This document shows positions 34,235 to 44,000 of a stretch of DNA of 64,000 nt, one piece after another. The notes beneath the pieces were generated by a model. It ran no database searches. It saw only the letters and a list, made by a program, of their open reading frames with translations, and had not been told where the DNA came from. Origin of the DNA: Fibrobacterota bacterium (GTDB lineage: Bacteria > Fibrobacterota > Fibrobacteria > UBA5070). Position 1 is the stretch's first letter, and each line of letters begins with the position of its first letter. Made by a program: the position numbers and the translations under genes. The stretch lies in contig JADKBN010000017.1 of assembly GCA_016715065.1 (NCBI GenBank), positions 62,001-126,000 of the forward strand, written 5' to 3'.

Positions 34235-34253
34235 TCAACCAAGGAAACAGGAA

Positions 34254-35285
34254 TTGTCAAAGTTGAAGATCTGGCTGAACAAGGGGTTCGCCTCGGCCTG
34301 GCATTTGTCGCGCTCCATCCGGGAAGCCGACAGATCGGGGATGTTCTCCCTCCTGGTGAGCCACGACGACGAGCGTTTCCCGGCATTCGAGCTGGCCGAC
34401 GAGTGTTTTCCCGATTTTTCCACGACCGATTCGGACGCCTACGCCTTGTGGGCGCTGGAGGTCTGCAAAACCCGTGGCGTGGACCTGTTCTGGCCCACGC
34501 GGGGATGCCGTGCGGTGGCCAGGATCAAGTCCCAATTCGAAGCCATCGGCACGCGATTGATGATCTGCGCGGAATCGGATGTGCTGGACCTGCTGGACCA
34601 CAAGGGGGAATTCCTGGACAGCTTGGCCGGAAGTGGCCTGCCTCTGGGCGCCTACCGCCGGGTTCGGGACATCGACGGATTCCAGAGAGCCTACCAGGAA
34701 TTGTCTGCAGACGGTGGACGGCTCTGCCTGAAACCTTGCAAGGGGATCTACGGGCAGGGTTTCCGCATCCTGGGTGCACCGGACGATCTGGACCACAGCC
34801 ATCGCAGCAACGCCACCGACCTGGAAAGCCTGGAAAAGCTTTTTTCGGATCCGGAAGTCTCCGAACAACTGCTGATGGCCTATTTGCCGGGGCCCGAGTA
34901 CAGCGTGGACTGCCTTGCCCACCAGGGCAAGCTCGTGTGCTGCACGATCCGACGCAAGGGCAAGGCCACCCGGAGCCTGCAGTATGTGTGCGACGATCCC
35001 GGTCTGCGACACCAGGCGTCCGTGCTGGCCGAGCGCTTTGGCCTGGATGGACAGTTCAATGCCCAGTTCCGGTGCCTGGACGGAGTCCCGGTGGTGCTGG
35101 AAATCAACGCACGGCCATCCGGAGGCATCCGCTACGCGCTGACGGCCGGCACTCCGTACCCGTATTGGGCGCTGCGTCTGGCCTTGGGGGCGGACCCCGC
35201 GCTGGTTCCCCCGCCGCGCACGGATTTCTGGGTAGGAGAGGTACGGGAGGCGGTGGTCCTCGACCGATCGGCGGAAATTCCGTGA
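34254..35285 (+). CDS. ATP-grasp ligase of the Ter biosynthetic cluster
   Basis: This 343-residue protein has a pre-ATP-grasp domain (KIWLNKGFASAWHLSRSIRE) and the ATP-grasp core: LDLLDHKGEFLDSL, LCLKPCKGIYGQGFRIL, LLMAYLPGPEYSVDCLAHQG and the metal site VVLEINARPSGGIRYAL. It should join a carboxylate to an amine or similar using ATP. The start is TTG at 34254 preceded by AAGGAAACAGGA; a second TTG lies at 34263. It overlaps the PRTase gene by GTGA. Confidence 0.9.
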   Translation: MSKLKIWLNKGFASAWHLSRSIREADRSGMFSLLVSHDDERFPAFELADECFPDFSTTDSDAYALWALEVCKTRGVDLFWPTRGCRAVARIKSQFEAIGTRLMICAESDVLDLLDHKGEFLDSLAGSGLPLGAYRRVRDIDGFQRAYQELSADGGRLCLKPCKGIYGQGFRILGAPDDLDHSHRSNATDLESLEKLFSDPEVSEQLLMAYLPGPEYSVDCLAHQGKLVCCTIRRKGKATRSLQYVCDDPGLRHQASVLAERFGLDGQFNAQFRCLDGVPVVLEINARPSGGIRYALTAGTPYPYWALRLALGADPALVPPPRTDFWVGEVREAVVLDRSAEIP

Positions 35286-36418
35286 ATTCCACCAGGAGGG
35301 AGATCGAACTCTCCGGTGGTGTGCTTTCCGTCCATGTGGAGGAGTCCGACTGGAGCTTGGACGATCTTTGCGGATTCGCTTCGCGCAACAACCCCAAGCG
35401 ACGCTTCCTGTTCGTGAGCAAGGTGCTGGGAAAGCATATCCCGGCCCGCCCCTCCACGATGGCGCGGGCGTACCGGGACCTGTCTGACAAAATCCGACAA
35501 ATCGGTCTGCAAGGTCCCACGGTTTGCATCGCCTTGTGCGAGACGGCTACCGGGCTGGGCGAGGGCGTATGGGAAGCCATGGTGCGCGGCGGAAGCGAAG
35601 CCGTGTTCCTGCACTCCACCCGGACCACGTTCGATTCGCCGCTGGCGTTCCGGTTCGAGGAGGCGCACTCGCATGCGGTGGATCACCTCCTGTACCGGCC
35701 CCAAGGCCTGGCCGAACAGGAAGCGTTCGATCGCGCCGGTACCTTGGTGTTGGTGGATGACGAAATTTCCACGGGCAAGACCATGCGCGAGATCGCACGC
35801 GCCTTTTTGGCGCACGATCCGGCTTTGCGTCGGGTGGTGGTGGTCACCCTCACCGATTGGGTCGACCAGGCTGCCTGGGATGCCTTGTGGAAAGGCTTTC
35901 CCATCGAGGTGGCCCGCACCAGCCTCCTGCGCGGAAGTTTCTCGTTCACGCCCACGCCGGGATTCGTCGCGAGTCAAGTCGCCCCGGCCGAGGCGTGCGG
36001 ACCCGCGACGGTATCGCTGCCCATCCGCGGACCGCGCTTCGGGATCACCGCGCCGTCGGAGGTCCCCTCCGCCTGGCTGGAAGATTTCACCCATCCCCAT
36101 TCGGAGACGATTCTTGTCCTGGGGACCGGCGAATTCCACCATGTCCCGTTTCTGTTCGCCCGCGCGCTGGAAGCCAAAGGCTTCGATGTCCGCTACCAGT
36201 CCAGCACGCGTTCGCCCATCCTGCCCGGTCATGCCATCGAGAGCGTCTTGACATTCCGGGATCACCACGGCGAGGGGATCCCCAACTTCCTCTACAACGC
36301 CCTTCCCGCCCAGTACGACCGGGTTCTGGCTTGTTACGAAGTGGTGGGGGATCTGCCCGCGACCCATGGTCTTCCTGCCATCCTGGGAGCCCAGCAATTG
36401 CGGTTGGGGCCGGCATGA
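35282..36418 (+). CDS. phosphoribosyltransferase with TRSP domain
   Basis: This 378-residue protein has an N-terminal PRTase fold with the PRPP-binding motif TLVLVDDEISTGKTMREI at about residue 155, and VCIALCETATGLGEGVWEAM with HSTRT. The C-terminal ~130 residues contain ILVLGTGEFHHVPFLFARAL and YQSSTRSPILPG, the TRSP domain named for such proteins. It probably makes or breaks an N-glycosidic bond to phosphoribose in the cluster's nucleoside-like product. It starts with GTG in the ATP-grasp stop and overlaps the HAD gene by ATGA. Confidence 0.9.
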   Translation: MNSTRREIELSGGVLSVHVEESDWSLDDLCGFASRNNPKRRFLFVSKVLGKHIPARPSTMARAYRDLSDKIRQIGLQGPTVCIALCETATGLGEGVWEAMVRGGSEAVFLHSTRTTFDSPLAFRFEEAHSHAVDHLLYRPQGLAEQEAFDRAGTLVLVDDEISTGKTMREIARAFLAHDPALRRVVVVTLTDWVDQAAWDALWKGFPIEVARTSLLRGSFSFTPTPGFVASQVAPAEACGPATVSLPIRGPRFGITAPSEVPSAWLEDFTHPHSETILVLGTGEFHHVPFLFARALEAKGFDVRYQSSTRSPILPGHAIESVLTFRDHHGEGIPNFLYNALPAQYDRVLACYEVVGDLPATHGLPAILGAQQLRLGPA

Positions 36419-37167
36419 AACTTTCCACGTACGTGTTCGTGGACCTGGACGACACCTTGTTCCAGACCTTGGGCAAGTGCACCTCCAAGGATTGGCTGGA
36501 ACCGGTGGGGTTCCTGAAAGATGGTACGCCCCTGAGCTTTTCCAACGAGCGCCAGCGGGCGTTTTTGGACGCGATGCGCGCCATCGGGACGGTGATCCCC
36601 ACCACCGCCCGCGACCTGGACGCGTTGGGTCGGGTGAAGTTGGAATTTTCGCACGCCAAGATCGCCGCGCATGGCGCGGTGGTGATCGCGCCGGACGGCA
36701 CCATGGACGCCCGGTGGGCGGCGAAGGTCCAGGAATGGTCGGAGGGAACCCGGCCGTTGCTGGAAGGTCTGCTGGAGCGGACGCTTCGCGAGGTGGAATC
36801 CCGGGATCTGGATCTGCGCGTCCGCCTGGTCGGGGAGCACGGCCAGACGCACTATTTTCTGGCAAAAAGCAAAACAGGGGAACTTTCGGACCTGGACGCA
36901 CTTGAGCGTCAATTTTTGGCAGACGGAGAAAATGCCGGCCTGCGGGTCCACCGCAACGGAAACAATCTGGCCTTGCTGCCCGCTTGGCTGGGGAAGGAAT
37001 TCGCCGTGGGGTGGGTGAAGGAGCACCACCTGCCTCGGGAGGCCCTTTTTCTGGGAGTTGGCGACAGCCTGACCGATCTGCCCTACATGCGGTCCTGCGA
37101 CTTCCTGGTGATTCCCGCGCGTTCGCAGATCGTGCGGGAGCGGTTGGATGGCCCCGCGAATGGCTGA
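36415..37167 (+). CDS. HAD-superfamily phosphatase of the Ter cluster
   Basis: This 250-residue Cof-type HAD hydrolase has the nucleophile motif FVDLDDTLFQT, motif II PTTARDLDALGRV and motif IV LFLGVGDSLTDLPYMRSCDF. It probably removes a phosphate from an intermediate. It overlaps the PRTase gene (ATGA) and the StiP gene (20 nt). Confidence 0.9.
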   Translation: MKLSTYVFVDLDDTLFQTLGKCTSKDWLEPVGFLKDGTPLSFSNERQRAFLDAMRAIGTVIPTTARDLDALGRVKLEFSHAKIAAHGAVVIAPDGTMDARWAAKVQEWSEGTRPLLEGLLERTLREVESRDLDLRVRLVGEHGQTHYFLAKSKTGELSDLDALERQFLADGENAGLRVHRNGNNLALLPAWLGKEFAVGWVKEHHLPREALFLGVGDSLTDLPYMRSCDFLVIPARSQIVRERLDGPANG

Positions 37168-38263
37168 ACGGCCGTTTACCGGATCCTACCGCGAAGAGGA
37201 CTGCGTGTTCCTGCTCAAGCCGATCACCATGGCCTCGGTGTCGGTGGAAGACAAGGAGCGACTGATCCAATCCGGGAAGCGGCACTATTCCCAGATGATC
37301 ACGGCGGAGAAGCCTCCTTCCGAAGCGTACATGCGATTGTTCGATCAAGCGATGGACCGCAACGCCGATCGCTTGGCGAGGGATCTGCTGGTCCTGGCGC
37401 GCGCGATGGCCGACGCGAAACAAGGGCCGATCACGATCGTTTCCCTGGCCCGGGCAGGAACCCCTGTTGGTGCCCTGTTGGGCCGCATTCTGCGCAAACG
37501 ATTCTCCCGCGAATGCGCGCATGTTTCCATCAGCATCGTGCGCGACCGAGGGGTGGACCACAACGCCCTCGCCCATCTCCTGTCCCAAGGGCACCGGGAC
37601 TCTTCCCTCGTGTTCGTGGACGGCTGGACCGGGAAGGGGACCATCGCCCGCGAGTTGACAGGATCCGTCCAGTCGTTCAACGAGAGAAACGGCACGCGGA
37701 TCGATTCCGGCGCATGGACGATCGCCGACCTGTCGGGTGCCGCCGCCGTGGCGGCCACCGGCGAGGACTACCTGATTCCTTCTTCCATCCTGAACTCCAC
37801 CGTGTCTGGATTGGTCAGCCGCACCATCCTGCACGAAGACCACGTGGGACCGACGGATTTCCACGGATGCCTGCATTACCGCCAGTTCGAGCCGATCGAT
37901 CGCACGAACTGGTTTCTGGACACGATCGAACGCCGTGCACAACTCCTGGGCTTGGAGGATCTTCCGGATCCGTTGCGCGCGGGGGGCGTTCGATCCGTCG
38001 CGCTGCGCGAAACCATGGGTGGCCTGTTGGCCGCCCTTGCCGGTCGTTTTCTGTCCGCCACCAACCCGAACTTCGTGAAACCGGGCATCGGGGAATCCAC
38101 CCGCGTGCTGTTGCGGCGTGTTCCGGAACTTCTGGTGCTTTCCGAGCCCGACCATGCGGAGACCTCGCATCTGCGGATGTTGGCTCGTGAGAAGGGTGTT
38201 CCCGTGGAGATCGACCCTTCCCTTCCCGTCAAGGCGGTGGCGCTGATCCAGGGGATGGACTAG
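37148..38263 (+). CDS. StiP-like protein with PELOTA RNA-binding-type C-terminus
   Basis: This 371-residue protein matches the Ter-linked StiP family: LIQSGKRHYSQMITAEKPPS, then a PRTase-like core (ITIVSLARAGTPVGALLGRI, LVFVDGWTGKGTIARELTGS). The last ~75 residues (RVLLRRVPELLVLSEPDHAE, HLRMLAREKGVPVEI) look like the PELOTA domain. StiP is annotated as a predicted Cys protease, but the motif VDGWTGKGTI reads like a PRPP loop, so a transferase role is as likely. The ATG at 37148 has GGGAG 7 nt upstream; an ATG at 37160 is the alternative. Confidence 0.85.
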   Translation: MAPRMAERPFTGSYREEDCVFLLKPITMASVSVEDKERLIQSGKRHYSQMITAEKPPSEAYMRLFDQAMDRNADRLARDLLVLARAMADAKQGPITIVSLARAGTPVGALLGRILRKRFSRECAHVSISIVRDRGVDHNALAHLLSQGHRDSSLVFVDGWTGKGTIARELTGSVQSFNERNGTRIDSGAWTIADLSGAAAVAATGEDYLIPSSILNSTVSGLVSRTILHEDHVGPTDFHGCLHYRQFEPIDRTNWFLDTIERRAQLLGLEDLPDPLRAGGVRSVALRETMGGLLAALAGRFLSATNPNFVKPGIGESTRVLLRRVPELLVLSEPDHAETSHLRMLAREKGVPVEIDPSLPVKAVALIQGMD

Positions 38264-38266
38264 GTT

Positions 38267-39538
38267 TCACTCGGATCCCTGCAGGGACCGAGGCATGGAT
38301 TTGTCCCTCTTCACGCCCAATTCCACCAGCTTGGTGGCCTGGCCCACGAGGTTGCCGTTGCCCTCCACCAGGCGCTTTCGCGCCTCCCCGAATGCGCTTT
38401 GGGCGCGGTCCAGATGGTCGCCGATCTGTTCCATGGAGCCCAGGAAATCGGTGAGTTTGGCCAGCATCAGGCGGGCGCGCTCCGAGATCTGTTCGGCGTT
38501 GCGGCCCAGCTCGAATTGGCGCCACGTGTGGGTGACGGTGGTGAGCATCGCCAAGAGCGTGGTGGGGCTGGTGAGGATGATGCGCTTTTGGAAAGCGTCG
38601 CGGTAGAGATTGCGGTCCAGGCCCAGACAGGCTTGGAAGGCGGCTTCCACCGGTACGAAGAGGAACGTGAAGTCCACGCTCTGGCGACCGGATGCGTCCA
38701 AGGCGGCGGTGTAGTCCTTGGACGAAAGATTGTCCATGTGGGCGCGCACGGAGCGGCGGAAAGCCTCCAGCGCGGCGGCGCGATCTAGGTCAATATCTGT
38801 CTGGGCGTCCGACCACGAGGCCAGGCTCATCTTGGCATCCACCACCAGGCAGCGGTTTTCCGGAAGCAGGATCACCACGTCGGGCTTGAGGTGTTGGCCG
38901 GTGGGTCCTTTGAGAGAAAGCCCCTCGCCCTGGTCCACGAAGTGCACACCGCGACGGAGACCGGAAAACTCCAGGAGCTGTTCCAGCAGCACTTCGCCGA
39001 ATTCGCCCACCAGGCGGTTGTCTCCTTTGAGGGCCTTGGCCAGGCCATCGGCCTGGGTTCCCAACCGGGCATTGATGCGCGACACCCTCTCCAGTGCTTC
39101 CTGCAAGCTGCGTTCGCGCACGGCGTCGGATTTTTCCGCTTCCTGCAAGGCCTTCTGGAGCTTTTCCAGATTTTCGCGCACCGGTCCCACCAGTTCGGCG
39201 ATGGCGGCGGTTCCGATCTCCTTGAACTTGCCTGATTTTTCCTCGAAGATGCGGTTGGAGAGATTCTCGATTTCCGCGCGTACCAGAGCGTTTCGTTCTT
39301 CCGCACCCTTGAGGTGGCGGTCCAGCTCCGAACGAGCCCCGTCGCGTTCGGCTTCGGCGCGGGCCAACGACATGGAAAGTTGACGGATTTCGTCCACAGC
39401 TTTGGCCTGGACCGATTGCGACCCGATCAGGGATGACTCCAGGATCCGGCGTCGGTTCCGGTTCCACAAGGCCAAGACCCCGAGGGCGATGGAGCAGAGG
39501 AAGAGCAGGACGATGGCAAGGAGGGAGGCTTCGTTCAT
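38267..39538 (-). CDS. rmuC: RmuC-family DNA recombination protein
   Basis: This 423-residue protein has an N-terminal membrane segment (LLAIVLLFLCSIALGVLAL), a long coiled coil (about 40-180) and the RmuC nuclease-like domain: NRLVGEFGEVLLEQLLEFSG, KPDVVILLPENRCLVVDAKM (PD-DxK-type site) and FLFVPVEAAFQACL. RmuC limits DNA inversions and processes DNA ends. It converges with the StiP gene and follows a lipoprotein gene by 3 nt. Confidence 0.92.
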   Translation of the reverse strand: MNEASLLAIVLLFLCSIALGVLALWNRNRRRILESSLIGSQSVQAKAVDEIRQLSMSLARAEAERDGARSELDRHLKGAEERNALVRAEIENLSNRIFEEKSGKFKEIGTAAIAELVGPVRENLEKLQKALQEAEKSDAVRERSLQEALERVSRINARLGTQADGLAKALKGDNRLVGEFGEVLLEQLLEFSGLRRGVHFVDQGEGLSLKGPTGQHLKPDVVILLPENRCLVVDAKMSLASWSDAQTDIDLDRAAALEAFRRSVRAHMDNLSSKDYTAALDASGRQSVDFTFLFVPVEAAFQACLGLDRNLYRDAFQKRIILTSPTTLLAMLTTVTHTWRQFELGRNAEQISERARLMLAKLTDFLGSMEQIGDHLDRAQSAFGEARKRLVEGNGNLVGQATKLVELGVKRDKSMPRSLQGSE

Positions 39539-39541
39539 GCC

Positions 39542-40795
39542 TCAATTTCCGTATTCGTGCGACATCCGGAGGGTGGATGTTCGCGAGGAGGTGTCGCCGT
39601 TGGAGGATTTCCAGACCAAGGTCAGCTCCGTCCACAGAGGCAGAAAAACCGCCTCTTCGATCTCGTCCGGATTTGGTTGTCTTCGAGAGGGGCACCGATG
39701 GCTCCAGCCCGGTTCCTGCCCGGCCTTCCAGGAAGATCCCTGCGAGGATCGCACGCCAGGTACGGTGCATCCTTGGCTTGCCATGACTCGGTCCTTCGCC
39801 TCGATCAGGGCCTTGGACGGTTTTTGATTCATGGCTTGCGCCAACAAGTAGAACGCGGATCGGGTGGCAGGGAACGCCCAGACGGCGTCGTGGTAGGCAG
39901 ACAGCTTATGGGATTGGAGGTTCACCCCACGCCAAAGCGACGGACTGAACCGTGACGATCCGGATTCGTTGAACTGCCAGGAAAAGCGGGTGGAGCGTCG
40001 CAACGAGTCCGGGAATTCCCCTGGCGCGGGGAGCACCCAAAGCCGCATCGGAACGAAACAATCGATTCCCCGGTTGTCGGCCAAGTGGTAGCGTCCCATC
40101 GTGTCCGGAGATGGGGTGGATTCCAAGTCGTCGTGGACCGCGCAACCAGGAATGAAGGCGGGCGAGAGGGTGGCGGGGGAGACGACCAGTCGATCCGGGA
40201 AGCCTTTGGTCGTGCGGGATCGGCTGGAGTCGTGCAAGCCGGCAGTGGTGGTGTCTCTGAGAATCCAGACGGCCCGTGTGGTCACTGAATCGGTTTCGCT
40301 TCGGTCGCCCTCCTTGAAATAGGGAACCTGGCCCGTGGCAAGCCAGCAGCCCTTCCAAACGGATTGCAACAGGCACGACTTCCATGGATCGGCCAGTGAA
40401 AACCGGCAGAGCTGGGCGGTGTCGCGGATTTTGCCCAAGTCATTGACGGCGACCGCCACGGCAAGGGAAGTTTTCCCGGATGCGTCGCTCGAATCGACAC
40501 GCGCCAGCAGCAGCCATTGACCGGAATCTGACGGCTGGCGTAGGCACAGACGCCAGGGGGATGGATGGGGAGTCGGCCAAAGGGAATCCAGCACCGCCAT
40601 TGTTGGAAGGGTGGTTGAAGAATCCAGGAACCATTGGATCGGGATGGGGGTTTCGGGAAGGCTGGAAAGCCTGGACGAAAACGCATGCAGGTCCAAAGTC
40701 GGGGTCGAGGGTACGATTGAACCTTGGCGTTGGCAGCTTCCGGCGGCCAACAATAGCACAGATCCAACCAGTGAGATTCGAACGAGGTTTCCCAT
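39542..40795 (-). CDS. lipoprotein of unknown function
   Basis: This 417-residue protein has a leader with the lipobox-like LAAGSC (Cys21) and a Trp- and Ser-rich mature part (PIPIQWFLDS, RLWVLPAPGEFPD). It is probably outer-membrane or periplasmic. No family recognised. It ends 3 nt before rmuC and may be cotranscribed with it. No clear ribosome site precedes the ATG. Confidence 0.7.
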   Translation of the reverse strand: MGNLVRISLVGSVLLLAAGSCQRQGSIVPSTPTLDLHAFSSRLSSLPETPIPIQWFLDSSTTLPTMAVLDSLWPTPHPSPWRLCLRQPSDSGQWLLLARVDSSDASGKTSLAVAVAVNDLGKIRDTAQLCRFSLADPWKSCLLQSVWKGCWLATGQVPYFKEGDRSETDSVTTRAVWILRDTTTAGLHDSSRSRTTKGFPDRLVVSPATLSPAFIPGCAVHDDLESTPSPDTMGRYHLADNRGIDCFVPMRLWVLPAPGEFPDSLRRSTRFSWQFNESGSSRFSPSLWRGVNLQSHKLSAYHDAVWAFPATRSAFYLLAQAMNQKPSKALIEAKDRVMASQGCTVPGVRSSQGSSWKAGQEPGWSHRCPSRRQPNPDEIEEAVFLPLWTELTLVWKSSNGDTSSRTSTLRMSHEYGN

Positions 40796-41019
40796 TCGGA
40801 CAACGGTAGGAATATCGCTCCGGGCACGGGTCGAGTCCTCCTGGTGCGGAAAAGGACCGGTTCCGTTCCTAAAATCCTTCCAGGTCCTGGACGCAGCGCA
40901 CGGAGTGGAGGGACGCCTTGGAAAAGCTGCGCCGGGATCGAATCGGAAAGGAGAATGAATGTGGTGAGGGTCATCTGTGGCTCATCCGGAGCGAACGGGC
41001 GGGATCCAAGGAGGATTCC

Positions 41020-44000
41020 TCATCTCGCTTGCACGGAAGTTCCTTGCAACCTATCTGCCGATTCCTGGATGGAGCGCGCCCTCGGATCCGCGGGCGCGGT
41101 CTTGCACACGAACTCCACGGTTTTGAAGATTGTTTTCCACTTGGGGAGTTTGGGGATCTTGGCGGGGTCCAGGTACTTGTCCAACGTGGCGGTGCGCCGC
41201 CAGCCGTTTGGGTCCGCGTGGACCGCCCAAAGGCCGGATTCCTCGGCCAGATCCGCCTTGGATTTGCCGGTGGTGGCGGTCCATAGGTCCAAGGCTTCGT
41301 TGAGAAGTTCGCTGGCCCGGGTCAGGCGCAGGGCTTCGTCGGGTTGGTCGGCCACCAGCGACCGGATTTGGGAAAGGGTGGACTGCAGGTCGCCGATGGG
41401 CAGGTCCATCTGGAGGTCGCTGCTCAACAGGTCCATTTGTTCGCGCAGTTGGCCCAACCGATCTTCGCTTTGCGCCAATTTCTGGATCACCAGTCGGGAG
41501 ATTCCTCCACGAGGGGCGTCGCCCGTCGATGCATCCAGGGACAAGGCCCAGAGCCCTTCGTCGCCGTCCTGGAACGGAGTGGCCTTCCAAATGGATGGTA
41601 CACCGCTCGATCGGAAGACGAGCTCGAACGGATCGTTGGGGGGAATCCGGGGGAGGGATGTGTGGTTCTCCAATAGCTGGGGAAGCATCTGTTCCACGAG
41701 GTGTTCGGTGGATTCTAACAGAATCCGACCCGCCTGCAGGTTGGCGAACCGGATCTGCCAGGTCGCGTCGACCACCAGGATGGGTTCGTCCATGCCGTGG
41801 AACAGGCTGGTGAGGCGATTTTTGACCAGTTCGATCTGGGACTTCTCCAGGGCGAGGTCGGCCAGCTCCACCTTGAGCGAACGGTTTTCCCGCAAGGCCC
41901 GGAAGACTTCGCGCTGGCGCATCTGGGCCTGGACGCGGGCCACCAGTTCTTGTCCGAGAAATGGCTTTAGGACATAATCGTTGCCGCCTGCCGTGAAGCC
42001 GTGGATCACATCCTCCAGACGGCTGCGCGCCGAAAGGAACAGCACGGGAAGGTCTGCGCTGGAACGGACGCGGCGGATGTCCGTACAGACCTCGTATCCG
42101 TCCTGGTAGGGCATCATCACGTCCAGCAGGACCACCTCCGGATCGTGCTCCTGGATCAACTCCAGGGCTCTCCTGCCGTCCGGGGCGCAGACCACCCCGA
42201 TGTCCTGGGCGTTGAGCAGGTTCTTCAGCACCAGAAGATTCACCGGTTCGTCGTCGATGGCCAGCACCCATCGTTCGAAGCTTTCGGTACCTTCGAAAAG
42301 CTGCGTCTGGGATTCGATGGATTCCGCGGGAGAATCCGTTCGTTTTTGCAAAGGAGTTTCCAGCTCCGGAAGCGGATGCCCAGTCTCCTGGCGCACAGAC
42401 TCGGACAGCACGAAGGAAAAACGCGATCCCTCTCCAGGAGCGGATTTCAGGACCAGGCGGGAACCGTGGAGTTCCACCAGGTGCCGCGTGATGGACAGCC
42501 CAAGACCGGTGCCTCCCCGGTGGATCCCTTCCGCCTGTTCGAAGGGCTCAAAAATCCTCTCCTTCGCGATCCGGTCGATTCCCATTCCGGTGTCGGCTAC
42601 GGCGACTTCCACCCCGTCCGCAATGCGTCGTGCCGAAAGGGTCACCTCGCCCCAGTCGGTGAACTTGATCGCGTTCCCGATTAGGTTGAACAAAATTTGC
42701 ACGAGGCGGTCTTCGTCTGCGAACACCGGAGGGAGGTCTGGATCCGTTCGGCAATGCAAAACGACTTGCTTGGCATCGGCGGCGGATTGGAAATGCGGGA
42801 GAAGGGTTGGAAGCATCACGCCCAGATCCAGCGGGTTGGGCCGGATGGAGAGGTCCTTGTGACGGATTTTGGAAAAGTCGAGGATGTCGTTGACCAGCCG
42901 CGTGAGTCGATGCGCGCTTGCCACCACATGGTCCAGGCTGCGTCGCGTTTTCTGCGGAAGGCACGACGCTGGATCTGAGAGGATGGATTGCACAAGTCCG
43001 TAGATCCCGTGCAGCGGCGTGCGCAGCTCGTGGGAGGTGTTGGCGAGGAATTCGTCCTTCAGGCGCGAGAGCCTGCCCAACTCCTCGTTCTTGGCTTGGA
43101 CATCGGAGAGCAGTTGGGTGTTGGCACGGGAGGTCGCCCACCATCGTCGCGTCAGGGCATAGGCTTCGGCGATGGAAAACGCGGTGCAGCCGAGGGTGAT
43201 GATGTAAGACGAATCGATCACCGAAAAGAAGATCAGCGAGTCGTGGATGGCGGCGACCATGAACACACCCAGGCCGATCGAGAAGCTCAGCGATCCTGGT
43301 TCCCGCCGTCGAAGCGACAGGAACAGCGTTCTGCAGCAAGCCATCACGAGGAAGTAGTCGCAAAGCAGCAAGGAGCCCATCACCATGTAGACCCAACGGT
43401 ATGGCCCGAGCACCATCAGCAGGACCCCCGCGGCCACCGCCCAGGTGTTCACGCGGTTCACGGTGCGCAGGAGCGGATCGGGGAACATGGCTTCGCAGAA
43501 TCTGGATAGGAACGTCAGTCCGATGAGCGCACACGAAAACCCGGCGATCGTCGTGGTCTGGAGCGTGATCCAGGGCCACCAGGCGGTCGCGAAACCGAAT
43601 CCCGCCGGAATGAAAATCCCCATCGCCGCCAGGAAAAAGCTGGATGTTCCCAAAAGGAGGTAGGAGCGATCCTTGGTCAGGATCCCCAGGAAACCCAGGT
43701 ATTGCAGAGTCAGGAACAACAGAATTCCCAGGGCTCCCAGGTAGAGCGCGTATTCGAGGTGGAACCTCGCATCCATGGATTCCATGGTGCCGATCCGGAA
43801 GCGAAATACGCTGCCCGTGTATTCCAGATGGTGGTTGGAAGCTTGGAGCACCAGCTCCAAGCGCGGGGAGGTCACCTCGATGTCGCCTCGGCGATAGTGG
43901 TAGCCAGGGGTTTCCAGCGCGGCGCTGGTCGCGACCTGCCCGTCTTGCAGGATCGATCGGCCGTTCACCCACAGGTGGTAGGCGCTGGCGTGTTCGGTGC

